Part shown: positions 24,816-32,261 of the stretch, one piece after another
How the letters are laid out: each line of letters starts with the position of its first letter
Position numbering within the stretch: position 1 is the first letter of the stretch
Assembly (NCBI RefSeq): GCF_036345255.1
Contig: NZ_CP107783.1
Span: forward strand, 7,424,001-7,488,000
Direction of reading: 5' to 3'
DNA: 64,000 bases
Origin: Streptomyces sp. NBC_00569
Lineage (GTDB): Bacteria > Actinomycetota > Actinomycetes > Streptomycetales > Streptomycetaceae
Notes under the pieces: model-generated
What the model was told of the DNA's origin: nothing
Databases searched by the model: none
Seen by the model: the letters and a program-made list of their open reading frames with translations, nothing else
Program-made: the position numbers and the translations under genes

Positions 24816-26038
24816 GCGAGCGCTACACCGTGATCTCCGCGGACTGCCACGCGGGAGCCGATCTCCTCGACTACCGGCCCTACTTGGAGTCCCGCCACCA
24901 CGACGCCTTCGACGCGTGGGCGGCGAGCTACGTCAATCCGTACGCCGACCTGCTCGCGGACACCGCCGACCGGAACTGGAACTCGGACCGGCGCATCGCC
25001 GAGCTCGAACAGGACGGCATCGTCGCGGAGGTCGTCTTCCCGAACACGATCCCGCCGTTCTTCCCGTCCGCGTCCCTGATGGCCCCGGCCCCGACGCGCG
25101 AGGAGTTCACGCGGCGCTGGGCGGGGCTGCGCGCCCACAACCGCTGGCTCGCCGACTTCTGCGCCGCCGCCCCGGGACGCAGGGCGGGCGTCTTCCAGAT
25201 CCTTCTCAACGACGTCGACGAGGCAGTCAAGGAGATCAGGTGGGCCGCGGCCGCAGGGCTCACCGGCGGGCTGCTGCTGCCCGGCACACCGCCCGGCTCG
25301 GGCCTTCCCGAGCTGTACTCGGCCGCGTACGACCCGATCTGGGCGACCTGCGCCGAGCTCGGCGTGCCGGTCAACCACCACGCGGGCTCGGCGTCCCCGC
25401 CGCTCGGCGACGAACCGGCCGCGCGCGCCGTGTTCATGGTCGAGACGACGTGGTTCTCGCACCGGGCCCTGTGGCACCTGGTGTTCGGCGGCGCGTTCCG
25501 CCGTCACCCCGGCCTGAAGCTGGTCCTGACCGAACAGGGCTCGGGCTGGATCCCCGGGGTCCTGGACATGCTGGACTACTACCACGGGCGTCTGGTGGCC
25601 GCGGCGACACGGGCGAGCACGGCGGAGTCCAAGTTCGGCGCGGGGCTGGCCGATTCGATGGGCAAGGGGCCATCCGAGGTGTGGCGGGAGAACTGCTACG
25701 TGGGGGCCAGTTTCATGCGCCCGCACGAGGTGCCGCTGCGCGACCGTATCGGCCTCGACAAGATCATGTGGGGCAGCGACTACCCGCACGACGAGGGCAC
25801 GTACCCGTACACCCGCGAAGGGCTGCGGATCGCGTACGCGGGGCTGCCGCGCGACGAGGTCGCCGCGATGGTCGGCGGCAACACGGCCCGCGTCTACGGC
25901 TTCGACCTCGGCCTGCTCGACCCGATCGCGGCCCGCGTCGGGCCGACCGTCCAGGAACTGGACGAACTCCTCGACGAGGCGCCGAAGGACGCGACAAGTC
26001 CGGTGTTCGCCCGGGGAGGGTCGGTCCGGATCTGGTGA
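24812..26038 (+). CDS. Amidohydrolase-2 family protein (second, paralogous)
   Basis: A 408-aa paralogue of the preceding gene. SADCHAGADLLDYRPYLESRHHDAFDAWAASYVNPYADL is at the N-terminus, VNHHAGSASPPLGDE in the middle, and WGSDYPHDEGTYPYTREGL at the C-terminus. All metal-ligand motifs are present. The two proteins share the same layout but differ enough to have different substrates or to form a heteromer. The start overlaps the previous stop by four bases, so translation is coupled. The stop is 22 bases before the VIT-family gene. Confidence 0.88.
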   Translation: MSERYTVISADCHAGADLLDYRPYLESRHHDAFDAWAASYVNPYADLLADTADRNWNSDRRIAELEQDGIVAEVVFPNTIPPFFPSASLMAPAPTREEFTRRWAGLRAHNRWLADFCAAAPGRRAGVFQILLNDVDEAVKEIRWAAAAGLTGGLLLPGTPPGSGLPELYSAAYDPIWATCAELGVPVNHHAGSASPPLGDEPAARAVFMVETTWFSHRALWHLVFGGAFRRHPGLKLVLTEQGSGWIPGVLDMLDYYHGRLVAAATRASTAESKFGAGLADSMGKGPSEVWRENCYVGASFMRPHEVPLRDRIGLDKIMWGSDYPHDEGTYPYTREGLRIAYAGLPRDEVAAMVGGNTARVYGFDLGLLDPIAARVGPTVQELDELLDEAPKDATSPVFARGGSVRIW

Positions 26039-26060
26039 CCGACGGTGCGATGCTCGTCGG

Positions 26061-26783
26061 GTGACTGACGATGTGCAGGACGAACCGCACGATGAGTCCC
26101 ACGGCGGCGCGCTCGGAGCGCGGCTCAACTGGCTGCGCGCCGCCGTGCTCGGCGCCAACGACGGCGTGGTCTCCACCGCCGGGCTGGTCGTCGGCGTGGC
26201 CGGCGCCACCGAGGACCGCAGCACGCTCCTGACGGCGGGCCTCGCCGGGCTGCTCGCCGGCTCCATGTCGATGGCCGCGGGGGAGTACGTCTCCGTGTCC
26301 ACGCAGCGCGACTCGCAGAAGGCGGCGCTCGCGCAGGAGAAGCGGGAGCTGCGCGAGTACCCGGAAGCCGAACTCGTGGAGCTGACGGGGCTGCTCGAGG
26401 ACCGAGGGCTCAGCCCCGAAGTGGCGCGGGAGGCCGCCGAGCAGCTCACCTCGCGCGACGCGCTGCGGGCGCACGCGCGCGTGGAGCTCGGCATCGACCC
26501 CGACGACCTCACCAACCCGTGGCACGCCGCCTGGGCGAGCTTCCTCGCCTTCACCGTGGGGGCGCTGCTGCCGTTGCTCGCGATCGTCCTGCCGCCCGGA
26601 GCCTGGCGGCTGCCCGTCACCGTGGTCTCCGTGCTCGCGGCGCTCGCCCTCACCGGCTGGAGCAGCGCCCGGATGGGCTCGGCGGCGGTGCGGCCCGCGG
26701 TGTGGCGGAACATGGCGGGCGGGGCCCTCGCGATGGCCGTGACGTACGGGGCGGGGTCGCTCCTGGGGGCGGCCGGGGTCTGA
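26061..26783 (+). CDS. VIT1/CCC1 family iron/manganese transporter
   Basis: A 240-aa membrane protein with about five transmembrane helices. Hallmarks are RAAVLGANDGVVSTAGLVVGVAGA in the first helix, and GLLAGSMSMAAGEYVSVSTQRDSQKAAL with the conserved metal-binding Glu. A cytosolic charged loop (KRELREYPEAELVELTGLLEDRGLSPEVAREAAEQLTS) carries possible metal ligands. The family moves Fe2+ or Mn2+ out of the cytosol. GTG 26061 has GATGCT exactly six bases upstream, so it may have its own leaderless promoter rather than belong to the amidohydrolase operon. Confidence 0.92.
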   Translation: MTDDVQDEPHDESHGGALGARLNWLRAAVLGANDGVVSTAGLVVGVAGATEDRSTLLTAGLAGLLAGSMSMAAGEYVSVSTQRDSQKAALAQEKRELREYPEAELVELTGLLEDRGLSPEVAREAAEQLTSRDALRAHARVELGIDPDDLTNPWHAAWASFLAFTVGALLPLLAIVLPPGAWRLPVTVVSVLAALALTGWSSARMGSAAVRPAVWRNMAGGALAMAVTYGAGSLLGAAGV

Positions 26784-26895
26784 GCGAACGCGCGGGAACC
26801 GGCGGAGATCAATGGAGGAAGGCACCAACAACGAGCGGTGTACCGCAGGTAATACTTGTCGGTAACACCGTCTAGCCGTGGCCCGTCCGCGCCTC

Positions 26896-26901
26896 TACGG
26901 T
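26896..26901 (+). promoter_or_regulatory. -10 TACGGT, six bases before the sterol-desaturase-like ATG
   Basis: TACGGT is followed by GCAGGC and then ATG 26908. A leaderless start is likely, and it selects 26908 over the in-frame start at 26878. An imperfect inverted repeat (GGTGT...ACACC, about 26832-26870) lies just upstream and might bind a regulator. Confidence 0.5.
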
Positions 26902-26907
26902 GCAGGC

Positions 26908-27810
26908 ATGTCGCCGAACCTGCCCGATGTCGTGCTCTGGTCGATCCCGGCCTTCGTGCTGCTCACCGTCGTCGAGATCGTGAGCGTACGCATCCATCCC
27001 GACGACGACGCCGCAGGCTACGAGACCAAGGACGCCGCGACGAGCATCGGCATGGGGCTCGGCAGCCTCGTCTTCGACTTCCTGTGGAAGATCCCGATCG
27101 TCGCGATCTACACGGCGGTCTACGAGCTGACACCGCTGCGCGTGCCGATCCTGTGGTGGACGATCCCGCTGATGCTCCTCGCGCAGGACTTCTTCTACTA
27201 CTGGTCGCACCGCGGGCACCACGTCATCCGCATCCTGTGGGCCTGCCACGTCGTGCACCACTCCAGCCGCAAGTTCAACCTGTCGACCGCGCTGCGCCAG
27301 CCGTGGACGAGCCTGACGGTGTGGCCGTTCTACCTGCCGCTCATCGCATGCGGCGTGCACCCGGCCGCGCTCGCGTTCTGCTCGTCGGTGAACCTCGTCT
27401 ACCAGTTCTGGATCCACACCGAGCGCATCGACAAGCTGCCCCGCGCCTTCGAGTTCGTCCTCAACACCCCCTCCCACCACCGCGTCCACCACGCCTCCCA
27501 GGGCGGCTACCTGGACCGCAACTTCGGCGGCATCCTCATCGTCTGGGACCGCCTCTTCGGGTCCTTCGTGGCCGAGGTCGAGCGCCCGGTGTTCGGCCTG
27601 ACCAAGAACATCAGCACGTACAACCCGCTGCGGGTCGCCACGCACGAGTACGCGGCCATCGCCAGGGACGTGAAGGCGGCCGGCAGCTGGCGTGAGCGCG
27701 GCGGCCGGGTGTTCGGCGGGCCGGGGTGGCAGCCGAAGGACGCGCCCGCACCGGTTCCGGCCCCCGCTGCGGGCCAGACCACCGAGAAGGCAGCCGAGGG
27801 CACCGCGTGA
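26908..27810 (+). CDS. Sterol desaturase/fatty acid hydroxylase family protein
   Basis: A 300-aa integral membrane di-iron protein. The histidine clusters are WSHRGHH, HVVHHSSRKFN and HRVHH, in the order and spacing of the fatty acid hydroxylase superfamily. Four or so transmembrane helices surround them. It probably hydroxylates or desaturates a lipid; streptomycetes lack sterols, so a hopanoid, carotenoid or fatty acid is more likely. The Pro/Ala-rich C-terminal tail (about 40 residues) is disordered. Its stop overlaps the next GTG start by three bases. Confidence 0.9.
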   Translation: MSPNLPDVVLWSIPAFVLLTVVEIVSVRIHPDDDAAGYETKDAATSIGMGLGSLVFDFLWKIPIVAIYTAVYELTPLRVPILWWTIPLMLLAQDFFYYWSHRGHHVIRILWACHVVHHSSRKFNLSTALRQPWTSLTVWPFYLPLIACGVHPAALAFCSSVNLVYQFWIHTERIDKLPRAFEFVLNTPSHHRVHHASQGGYLDRNFGGILIVWDRLFGSFVAEVERPVFGLTKNISTYNPLRVATHEYAAIARDVKAAGSWRERGGRVFGGPGWQPKDAPAPVPAPAAGQTTEKAAEGTA

Positions 27811-28532
27811 CGCCGACTCCGGCCCCGGTGCCGGCAGAGGCGCCGGTACCCGCCCGTGAGCGCGCGGCGCGCCTCCTGCTCGCCGCCTTCGCCCTGGCGA
27901 CCGCCGTCGACCTGATCGCCGTGCTCGCCGGGACCGACATCGTCCACACCGCTGCCAAACCGCTCCTCATGCCGCTGCTCGCCGCGTACGTCGTCGTGCG
28001 CCGCGGCCCCCGGCTCCTGACCGCCGCGCTGCTCCTCGGGTGGGGCGGTGACGTGCTGCTCCTCTTCGACGCCGACATCGCGTTCCTCGCGGGCATGGGG
28101 TCCTTCGCCGCCGGACACGTCTGCTACCTCGTGCTCTTCAAGCGCGCGGGCACACCACGCGCCCGTGGCGCCCTGCTCGCGGCCGCGTACGGCATCGCGC
28201 TCGTGACGACCGTGGTGCTCCTGTGGCCCGACCTGCCGGCCGACATGCGCGGGCCCGTCGCCGGTTACAGCCTGCTCCTGACCGCCATGGCGTACGGCTC
28301 CTCACGCCTGGGCGCCACGGCGGGATGGGGCGGCGCGCTCTTCCTGCTGTCGGACACCCTCATCGCGACCGGCGTCGCCGACTGGCCGCAGCCCCCTCGG
28401 CCCGACTTCTGGGTGATGCTCACCTACCTCGCCGCCCAATACCTGCTGGCGCGCGGCGTGCTCGGACACCCCCTCGACGCGCGGGCCGTACCGGTGGCGG
28501 CGTACCGTGAAAGGCGCACGACCACCACCTGA
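27807..28532 (+). CDS. YhhN family membrane protein (lysoplasmalogenase-like)
   Basis: A 241-aa protein with seven or eight predicted transmembrane helices. Family features are HTAAKPLLMPLLAAYVV, LLGWGGDVLLLF, GMGSFAAGHVCYLVLF and GGALFLLSDTLIA. Vertebrate TMEM86 members hydrolyse lysoplasmalogens; bacterial function is poorly defined. The start is GTG 27807, overlapping the preceding stop in GTGA, so it is coupled to the desaturase-like gene. Together they suggest a lipid-modifying pair, which is inference. Confidence 0.85.
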   Translation: MTPTPAPVPAEAPVPARERAARLLLAAFALATAVDLIAVLAGTDIVHTAAKPLLMPLLAAYVVVRRGPRLLTAALLLGWGGDVLLLFDADIAFLAGMGSFAAGHVCYLVLFKRAGTPRARGALLAAAYGIALVTTVVLLWPDLPADMRGPVAGYSLLLTAMAYGSSRLGATAGWGGALFLLSDTLIATGVADWPQPPRPDFWVMLTYLAAQYLLARGVLGHPLDARAVPVAAYRERRTTTT

Positions 28533-28590
28533 GGCGTCCCGCACGCGATCCGTCAGCGGCGCCTGTGACCAGCACGAAGGACCCCCACTC

Positions 28591-29634
28591 ATGCGCGCCA
28601 CCACCATCCATGCCCCGTTCGACATGCGCGTGGAGGACGTGCCGGAGCCGGTCGTCCAGCTCCCCACCGACGCCGTCGTCAGGGTCCTGCGGGCCTGTAT
28701 CTGCGGCAGCGACCTGTGGGCCTACCGCGGTGAGGCGGCCCGCCAGCCCGGCCAGCGCATCGGACACGAGTTCCTCGGCATCGTCGAGGACACCGGCTCC
28801 GAGGTGGCCGGCGTCCGGCGCGGCGACCTGGTCGTCGCCCCCTTCATGTGGTCGGACGGGGTCTGCGACTACTGCACCGAGGGCCTCACCACCTCCTGCG
28901 AGCACGGCGGCTTCTGGGGCGCGGTCGGTTACGACGGCGGCCAGGGCGAAGCGGTCCGCGTCCCGTACGCGGACGGCACCCTCGTCCAGTTGCCCGCCGA
29001 CGCGGCCTCCGACGAGCACCTCCTGTCGGCGCTGCTCACGCTCTCCGACGTCATGGGCACCGGCCACCACGCCGCGCTCGGAGCGGGTGCGCGCGCGGGC
29101 GCCACGGTCGCCGTCGTCGGTGACGGCGCCGTCGGCCTGTGCGCGGTCCTCGCCGCCAAGCGGCTCGGCGCCGAGCGGATCATCGCGCTCGGCCGGCACC
29201 AGGTCCGTACCGACATCGCGCGCCGCTTCGGCGCCACCGACGTCGTCGCCGAGCGCGGTGACGCGGCGATCGAGGCCGTCCGTGAGCTGACCCGCGGCCA
29301 GGGCGCCCATGCCGTGATCGAGGCCGTCGGCACCGAGCAGTCCATGAGCACGGCCGTGAGCATCACCCGCGACGGCGGCGCCATCGGCTTCGTCGGCGTG
29401 CCGCACGGCAGCGGCACCGGTCTCGACCTCAGCGTCATGTTCGACCGGAACATCGCCCTGCGCGGCGGCGTCGCACCCGTGCGCACGTACATCCCGCAGC
29501 TGCTGCCCGACATCCTCGACGGCACGATCGACCCGTCGCCCGTCTTCGACCTGACCGTCGGCATCGAGGGGGTCCCCGACGGTTACAAGGCGATGGACCA
29601 GCGCACCGCGCTCAAGGTGCTCGTCACGAACTGA
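28591..29634 (+). CDS. Zinc-dependent alcohol dehydrogenase family protein
   Basis: A 347-aa medium-chain dehydrogenase. The catalytic zinc ligands are in CICGSDLW and RIGHEFLG; the structural zinc lobe GVCDYCTEGLTTSC has three visible cysteines. The Rossmann motif is VAVVGDGAVGLCA near residues 170-182. The substrate is unknown; relatives are annotated IMP dehydrogenase or threonine-dehydrogenase-like with little support. The start at ATG 28591 has AAGGA about ten bases upstream. It converges on copD with an 18-base gap. Confidence 0.9.
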   Translation: MRATTIHAPFDMRVEDVPEPVVQLPTDAVVRVLRACICGSDLWAYRGEAARQPGQRIGHEFLGIVEDTGSEVAGVRRGDLVVAPFMWSDGVCDYCTEGLTTSCEHGGFWGAVGYDGGQGEAVRVPYADGTLVQLPADAASDEHLLSALLTLSDVMGTGHHAALGAGARAGATVAVVGDGAVGLCAVLAAKRLGAERIIALGRHQVRTDIARRFGATDVVAERGDAAIEAVRELTRGQGAHAVIEAVGTEQSMSTAVSITRDGGAIGFVGVPHGSGTGLDLSVMFDRNIALRGGVAPVRTYIPQLLPDILDGTIDPSPVFDLTVGIEGVPDGYKAMDQRTALKVLVTN

Positions 29635-29652
29635 CGTCCCGCGCGCGGGGGT

Positions 29653-30684
29653 TCACGACCAGCGGATCGGGAGCGGCAGCGCGGTCAGGACGGCCGACAC
29701 CGCGACCACCACGCCCAAGGCGGCTACCTCCGCGCGCGCGGGCACGTACGCGGCCCCCAGGTCGCGGTGGCGCAGCCGCCCCCGCGCGGCCAGCGCGAAC
29801 ACGGAGACGACGGCCACGAGGATCACCTTCGCCAGCAGGGTGCGCCCGTAGGCCGTCGTCACCAGCTGGTCGAGGACCGTGCTCACCGGCATCCGGCGCA
29901 GCGTGCTGCACACACCGGTCGCCGTGATGGCGGCGAGCAGGACGGCCGCCACGCGCGCGTAGAGCCCCAGCAGCGCGGCTCCCGCCCCGGGAGCCGTCGT
30001 ACGCCAGCGGCGCAGCGTCCGCAGGACGTGCAGCAGACCGCCCACCCACAGCGCGGCACACGTCAGATGGACGACGGTCAGGGCCGAGCCCAGATACGCC
30101 GTGTGCTCGGCCGGCGGATGGGCGCGCAGCGCCTCCGCCACCACGACGGCGGCCAGCGGCGCGAGCGCGGTCGCCGGGCGCCGCGACCGGGCGCACAGGG
30201 CCGCCACCACGAACGCGTTGACCTCGACGAGGGCGAGGCTGCCGTCCCTGGTCCCGTAGAGCCCGGCGATGTCCAGGTCGGAGAGCGCGTGCGGCACGAG
30301 GTTGCCGTTCGCCACGATCGACGCGAGCCCCAGTGCGGCCAGGAACCCCGCCCAGGGCGCGTACGCCGACCAGCTGCGCGGCTCGTCCGCGGACGGCGCC
30401 CCGGGCACCCGCCGGGCCAGCCGCGCCACGAACAGCTCGCCCGCCTGTACGCAGAGGGCGGCGAACAGGACCGTCCGAAGGAGCGCCACGCCGGTGACCC
30501 CGGGCGCCGCCGCCTCCCCCGTGCCGTCAAGGGCGGCGGAGGGCCCGAGCAGGGGGATCACCGCGGCCGCGGCCACGAGGACGAGCGCGAGGACGGCGCG
30601 TGCGGTGGCGGGCCGTCGGGCGGGAAGGGCGGGGTCGTCCCCACCGGGGGCGGGCGCCTCGGCGGTCGGTCGTATGGAACTCAC
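29653..30684 (-). CDS. CopD family membrane protein
   Basis: A 343-aa protein with about nine transmembrane helices. The C-terminal half has the CopD domain: SALTVVHLTCAALWVGGLLHVLRTL, then YARVAAVLLAAITATGVCSTLRRM and YGRTLLAKVILVAVVSVFALAARGRLRH. CopD proteins are linked to copper import or resistance. No periplasmic CopC domain is fused and none is adjacent. The start is GTG 30684, with GAAGAT exactly six bases upstream (leaderless pattern); a longer frame to 30720 is possible. The N-terminal 30 residues are polar and Pro/Ala-rich. Confidence 0.85.
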   Translation of the reverse strand: MSSIRPTAEAPAPGGDDPALPARRPATARAVLALVLVAAAAVIPLLGPSAALDGTGEAAAPGVTGVALLRTVLFAALCVQAGELFVARLARRVPGAPSADEPRSWSAYAPWAGFLAALGLASIVANGNLVPHALSDLDIAGLYGTRDGSLALVEVNAFVVAALCARSRRPATALAPLAAVVVAEALRAHPPAEHTAYLGSALTVVHLTCAALWVGGLLHVLRTLRRWRTTAPGAGAALLGLYARVAAVLLAAITATGVCSTLRRMPVSTVLDQLVTTAYGRTLLAKVILVAVVSVFALAARGRLRHRDLGAAYVPARAEVAALGVVVAVSAVLTALPLPIRWS

Positions 30685-30768
30685 CGCATGATCTTCGCCA
30701 GGTGTGACAGATCCGGGCAAGTCCAGGAAAACAACTGGCGCAGTGTCATTCCGCCTGAGCGGCCGGCT

Positions 30769-32175
30769 TCAGCCATGCCGCCACTCGGGCGAGTCGGCAC
30801 CCCAAAGCCCGGGCGGGCGCTCCCAGTTGACGGGTCCTCCGGTGAAGCCGGCCGGCGGCAGCGCGTGCCGCAGCCGTCCCGCGGCACTGTCGGTCTCCGT
30901 GAGCCAGCGCGCCGGGTTCTCGGCGTCGTACGTCTCCGTGACCGCGGTGGGCCCGTGCGGGAGCTTCCGCGTCAGCCAGTGCGCGGTCCGGGCGAGCGCC
31001 GCCCGCAGCGCGCGCGTGCCGCCCTCGTCCAGCTGCTCGGTGACGGCGCGCAGCACGGCCGCCGCCAGGAGATAGCCCGTGCCGTGGTCCAGGGCCTGCG
31101 CGGGCAGCGCCCCCGGCCGCTCCACGGACCCCTCGACGACCGCGATGCCCGTGGCCACCTGCACCACGCTGTCGAAGCCGCGCCGCTCGCCCCACGGCCC
31201 GTACGCGCCCCACGCGGACAGCTGCGCCACGACGAGCCCCGGCCTGCGCGAGGCCAGCGCCTCGGGGGTGAGGCTGAACCGGTCGAGCGCGCCGGGCCGG
31301 TAGCCGGTCACGACAACGTCCGCGCCCGCGAGGAGGTCCTCGAAGGCGCGCCGGTCCGCCGCGCCCGTCAGATCGAGCCGTGTGGACCGCTTCCCGAACC
31401 CGGTGTCCGCGTGCGCCTCCGGATCCTCCGGCAGCTGCGGGGCGTCGACGCGCAGCACGTCCGCGCCGAACAGCGCGAGGGTGCGCGTGGCGACGGGACC
31501 GCCGGTGACCCGCGTCAGGTCGAGGACACGCAGGCCGGACGCGGGCAGCAGCGGGTCACCCGTGAGCGGGGGCAGAGAACGGGGCGCCGCCTTGTCGAGG
31601 CGCTCACGGTCGAGCAGCGACCGCCCGGCGATCGCCACTGCCTGAGGGTGCGCGGCCCATTCCTCCGTGGTGCGCAGGGCGACGGCCAGGCCCCCGGCGG
31701 CGTACACGGTCTCCTCGGCCTCGGCGGCCGACCGCTCCGCGAGCAGCGCGGCGACCCGCTCCACGGAGGCGTCGTCGCCGAGCCCGAGCGCGGCCAGGAG
31801 CCGTGCCCGGTGGTGCGGATAGTTGGCATGGGTGCGCAGCCACCCGTCCGCCGTGCGCCAGAACCGGGACAGCGGCGCGAAGTTGACCGTCGCCCGCCCG
31901 TCGATCAGCAGATGCCGCTCACTGACGAACGCGGTGGCCAGGGCGCCGTCGTCGAGGACCACGCGGGGTACGGGCCGTCCGGTGCGCCGGGCGGCCAGCT
32001 CGGCCGCGGCCAGCGAGCACGCGCCCACGCACGCGCGTGCCAGGTCGATCACGGGCAGCCGCGCGGGCAGCGCCCCCTCCCTTGCCACGGACGTGATGTG
32101 CGAGGTCAGGGCCGGGTCGCCGCCGAGCGCCGCCCAGGCCGCCCGCGTTCCCTCACCCACCGGTGCATGTGTCAT
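30769..32175 (-). CDS. CaiB/BaiF family CoA-transferase with rearranged domain order
   Basis: A 468-aa class III CoA-transferase-like protein. The segment usually at the N-terminus, GLRVLDLTRVTGGPVATRTLALFGADVLRVDAPQ, starts near residue 240. It is followed by GFGKRSTRLDLTG, VVVTGYRPGALDRF and FDSVVQVATGIA. The first 230 residues (FAPLSRFWRTADGWLRTHANYPHHRARLLAALG...) resemble the part normally found later. The order is therefore swapped relative to CaiB. ATG 32175 has GATAGT exactly six bases upstream. The CoA substrate is unknown. Confidence 0.82.
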   Translation of the reverse strand: MTHAPVGEGTRAAWAALGGDPALTSHITSVAREGALPARLPVIDLARACVGACSLAAAELAARRTGRPVPRVVLDDGALATAFVSERHLLIDGRATVNFAPLSRFWRTADGWLRTHANYPHHRARLLAALGLGDDASVERVAALLAERSAAEAEETVYAAGGLAVALRTTEEWAAHPQAVAIAGRSLLDRERLDKAAPRSLPPLTGDPLLPASGLRVLDLTRVTGGPVATRTLALFGADVLRVDAPQLPEDPEAHADTGFGKRSTRLDLTGAADRRAFEDLLAGADVVVTGYRPGALDRFSLTPEALASRRPGLVVAQLSAWGAYGPWGERRGFDSVVQVATGIAVVEGSVERPGALPAQALDHGTGYLLAAAVLRAVTEQLDEGGTRALRAALARTAHWLTRKLPHGPTAVTETYDAENPARWLTETDSAAGRLRHALPPAGFTGGPVNWERPPGLWGADSPEWRHG

Positions 32176-32209
32176 GCGGGCACTATCGCGCACGGCCCGA
32201 GGAACGACA

Positions 32210-32242
32210 CAGGTGGGCCGGACGAAGCCGTCGGCCCACCTG
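32210..32242 (-). terminator. Terminator hairpin after the first subtilisin gene
   Basis: CAGGTGGGCCG (32210-32220) and CGGCCCACCTG (32232-32242) form a perfect 11-bp stem with an 11-base loop. It lies 20 bases past the stop of the subtilisin gene on the minus strand and upstream of the CoA-transferase gene. Confidence 0.7.
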
Positions 32243-32261
32243 AACTGTCATGCCTGCGCGG

